Below, piece after piece: positions 22,248-23,024 of a stretch of DNA of 23,024 nt (positions are counted from its first letter, which is position 1; the number at the start of each line of letters is the position of its first letter). Source of the stretch: an uncultured Clostridia bacterium. GTDB taxonomy: Bacteria > Bacillota > Clostridia > Tissierellales > Peptoniphilaceae. The notes under the pieces were generated by a model. The model saw only the letters and a list, made by a program, of their open reading frames with translations. It made no database searches and was not told the origin of the DNA. Location: NCBI GenBank assembly GCA_945916025.1, contig CAMEGD010000010.1, forward strand, positions 1 through 23,024, given 5' to 3'. Made by a program: the position numbers and the translations under genes.

Positions 22248-22328
22248 CTTCTTTTTATAAATAGAAAAAGAACCTCATCTTCCATGAAACTTTTCCATCA
22301 GGCGGTACTTTAGAACCTTGTTGATTAC

Positions 22329-22361
22329 AAAAAAAGCTCTAAATTACAAAACTTAGAGCTT
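22329..22361 (-). terminator. Intrinsic terminator of the ZIP transporter gene
   Basis: AAGCTCTAA (22334-22342) pairs perfectly with TTAGAGCTT (22353-22361), loop of 10 bases. On the - strand it is followed by seven T. It lies 18 bases after the transporter stop. Confidence 0.85.
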
Positions 22362-22378
22362 AAAATGAATTAAACTTT

Positions 22379-23024
22379 TTAAATTAATATAAGGCTTAAG
22401 GCCATAATTATCATGCCTCCAACTACTCCATAAATAGAAAGATGTTCTTCTCCATATTCTCTACTTGCTGGAAGTAGTTCGTCTAGGGAAATGTAGACCA
22501 TAATCCCTGCCACTAGTGAAAATACAAAGCCTAAAGTTATGTCGTTTATAAAGGGTCTTAGTATAAAGTAGCCTATTATACCACCTATTGGCTCTGAAAA
22601 TCCACTTAAAAAGGTAACCCAAAAGGCCTTCTTCTTGTCCCTAGTTGAGTTATAAATCGGTGCTGCTACCGCTATCCCCTCTGGTATATTGTGAAGGGCT
22701 ATGGCTATTGCAATAGAAACCCCTAGTTCAGGACTTACTAAGGCAGCCATAAAGGTAGCTAAGCCTTCTGGAAAGTTGTGAATACCAATTCCAAGGGCAG
22801 TCATTAGGCCCACCCTTTCTAGGCTCTTTCCCTTTTTTGCTACTTCATGGTCGTGATCTTCCATATAAGGTGAGTGGTGAGGGTTGTCTTCATCTGGAAT
22901 TACCTTGTCTATAATTCCAATTACCAAAATCCCAACTACAAAACCAAGTAGCATTAGTAGGTTTGCTTCTTTCAATCCCCTAGCCTTAGACATATAGTCT
23001 ACTGCCTGGGGCATAATTTCCATA
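22379..23024 (-). CDS. ZIP family metal transporter, C-terminal part (5' end outside window)
   Basis: Divalent-metal uptake protein of the ZIP family (ZupT/GufA-like), probably for zinc, iron or manganese. The two metal-site motifs are HNFPEG and HNIPEG, at residues 82-87 and 111-116 of the visible part, each within a transmembrane helix. A His/Asp-rich cytoplasmic loop (HHSPYMEDHDHE) lies between the earlier helices, as is usual. The frame runs to the window edge. The visible MEIMPQAVDYMS matches an internal segment of ZupT-type proteins rather than a start, so one or two N-terminal helices are missing. It ends in its own terminator, separate from the corrinoid operon downstream. Cobalt as a substrate is possible but unsupported. 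Confidence 0.92.
   Translation of the reverse strand, partial: MEIMPQAVDYMSKARGLKEANLLMLLGFVVGILVIGIIDKVIPDEDNPHHSPYMEDHDHEVAKKGKSLERVGLMTALGIGIHNFPEGLATFMAALVSPELGVSIAIAIALHNIPEGIAVAAPIYNSTRDKKKAFWVTFLSGFSEPIGGIIGYFILRPFINDITLGFVFSLVAGIMVYISLDELLPASREYGEEHLSIYGVVGGMIIMALSLILI

Noticed and set aside
22204..22378. Cobalamin or other known riboswitch before the corrinoid operon
   Set aside because: None of the conserved B12-box or core segments is present, and the promoter lies too close to the gene. The hairpin at 22329-22361 is the terminator of the ZIP gene.
1..23024. Mobile elements, prophage, CRISPR arrays, defence systems or a natural-product cluster
   Set aside because: No transposase, integrase, phage gene, repeat-spacer pattern or biosynthetic multi-domain gene is present; nearly all genes are ordinary metabolic or housekeeping families.

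Overview
This window looks like ordinary chromosome from a low-GC, Gram-positive anaerobe of the Bacillota. The A+T-rich composition, the heavy use of AGA/AGG for arginine, the many TTG starts and the gene families (class I aldolase, YczE, corrinoid salvage genes, AbgA-type M20 peptidase) fit a Tissierellia/Peptoniphilaceae-type organism such as Anaerococcus or Peptoniphilus. That placement is an inference from style, not a match to a named genome. I see no phage, IS, plasmid or CRISPR element.

Layout. 1-675: 3' end of argS (+) with its terminator. 754-3706: a two-gene + operon of a short HyuA-like (hydantoinase/oxoprolinase fold) protein and a zinc deacetylase of the HDAC/AcuC superfamily that carries a C-terminal Cys4 ribbon. 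3766-4662: YpfJ-type zinc metallopeptidase (-). 4784-9557: a - strand operon, transcribed typA, cls, class IV aminotransferase, yczE. 9686-10012: 3' half of a DJ-1/PfpI gene, probably a remnant. 10203-11009 proC and 11111-11998 class I fructose-bisphosphate aldolase, both -. 12164-13105: FUSC/aromatic-acid exporter family membrane protein (+). 13190-14725: orphan family-5 peptide-binding lipoprotein (-), divergent from an AbgA-like M20 amidohydrolase at 14859-16121 (+). 16186-16269: tRNA-Leu(UAG) (-). 16366-17301: a membrane protein resembling the C-terminal half of DUF2207 (+).

17361-22203 is a tightly coupled - strand operon for the lower-ligand (nucleotide loop) part of cobalamin synthesis. 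Its order is Cys-rich small protein, cobT, cobU, cobS, cobC-type phosphatase, then a CoA-disulfide-reductase-like flavoprotein fused to a rhodanese domain. The first five genes overlap by 1 to 14 bases and the flavoprotein follows after 9 bases. Corrin-ring genes are absent here, so the cluster looks like salvage of imported cobinamide or similar corrinoids. 22379-23024 is the C-terminal part of a ZIP-family metal transporter.

Regulatory style. Many promoters are extended -10 boxes (TGnTATAAT) close to the start codon, giving very short leaders. Most transcription units end in clear intrinsic terminators. Two convergent junctions (3717-3755 and 13126-13165) carry the same terminator sequence, which suggests a dispersed terminator family. 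The most unusual points are the HyuA-like/HDAC pair, the flavoprotein whose rhodanese active-site loop has been cleanly removed, the Cys-rich leader gene of the corrinoid operon, the shared terminator repeat and the halved DJ-1 gene.
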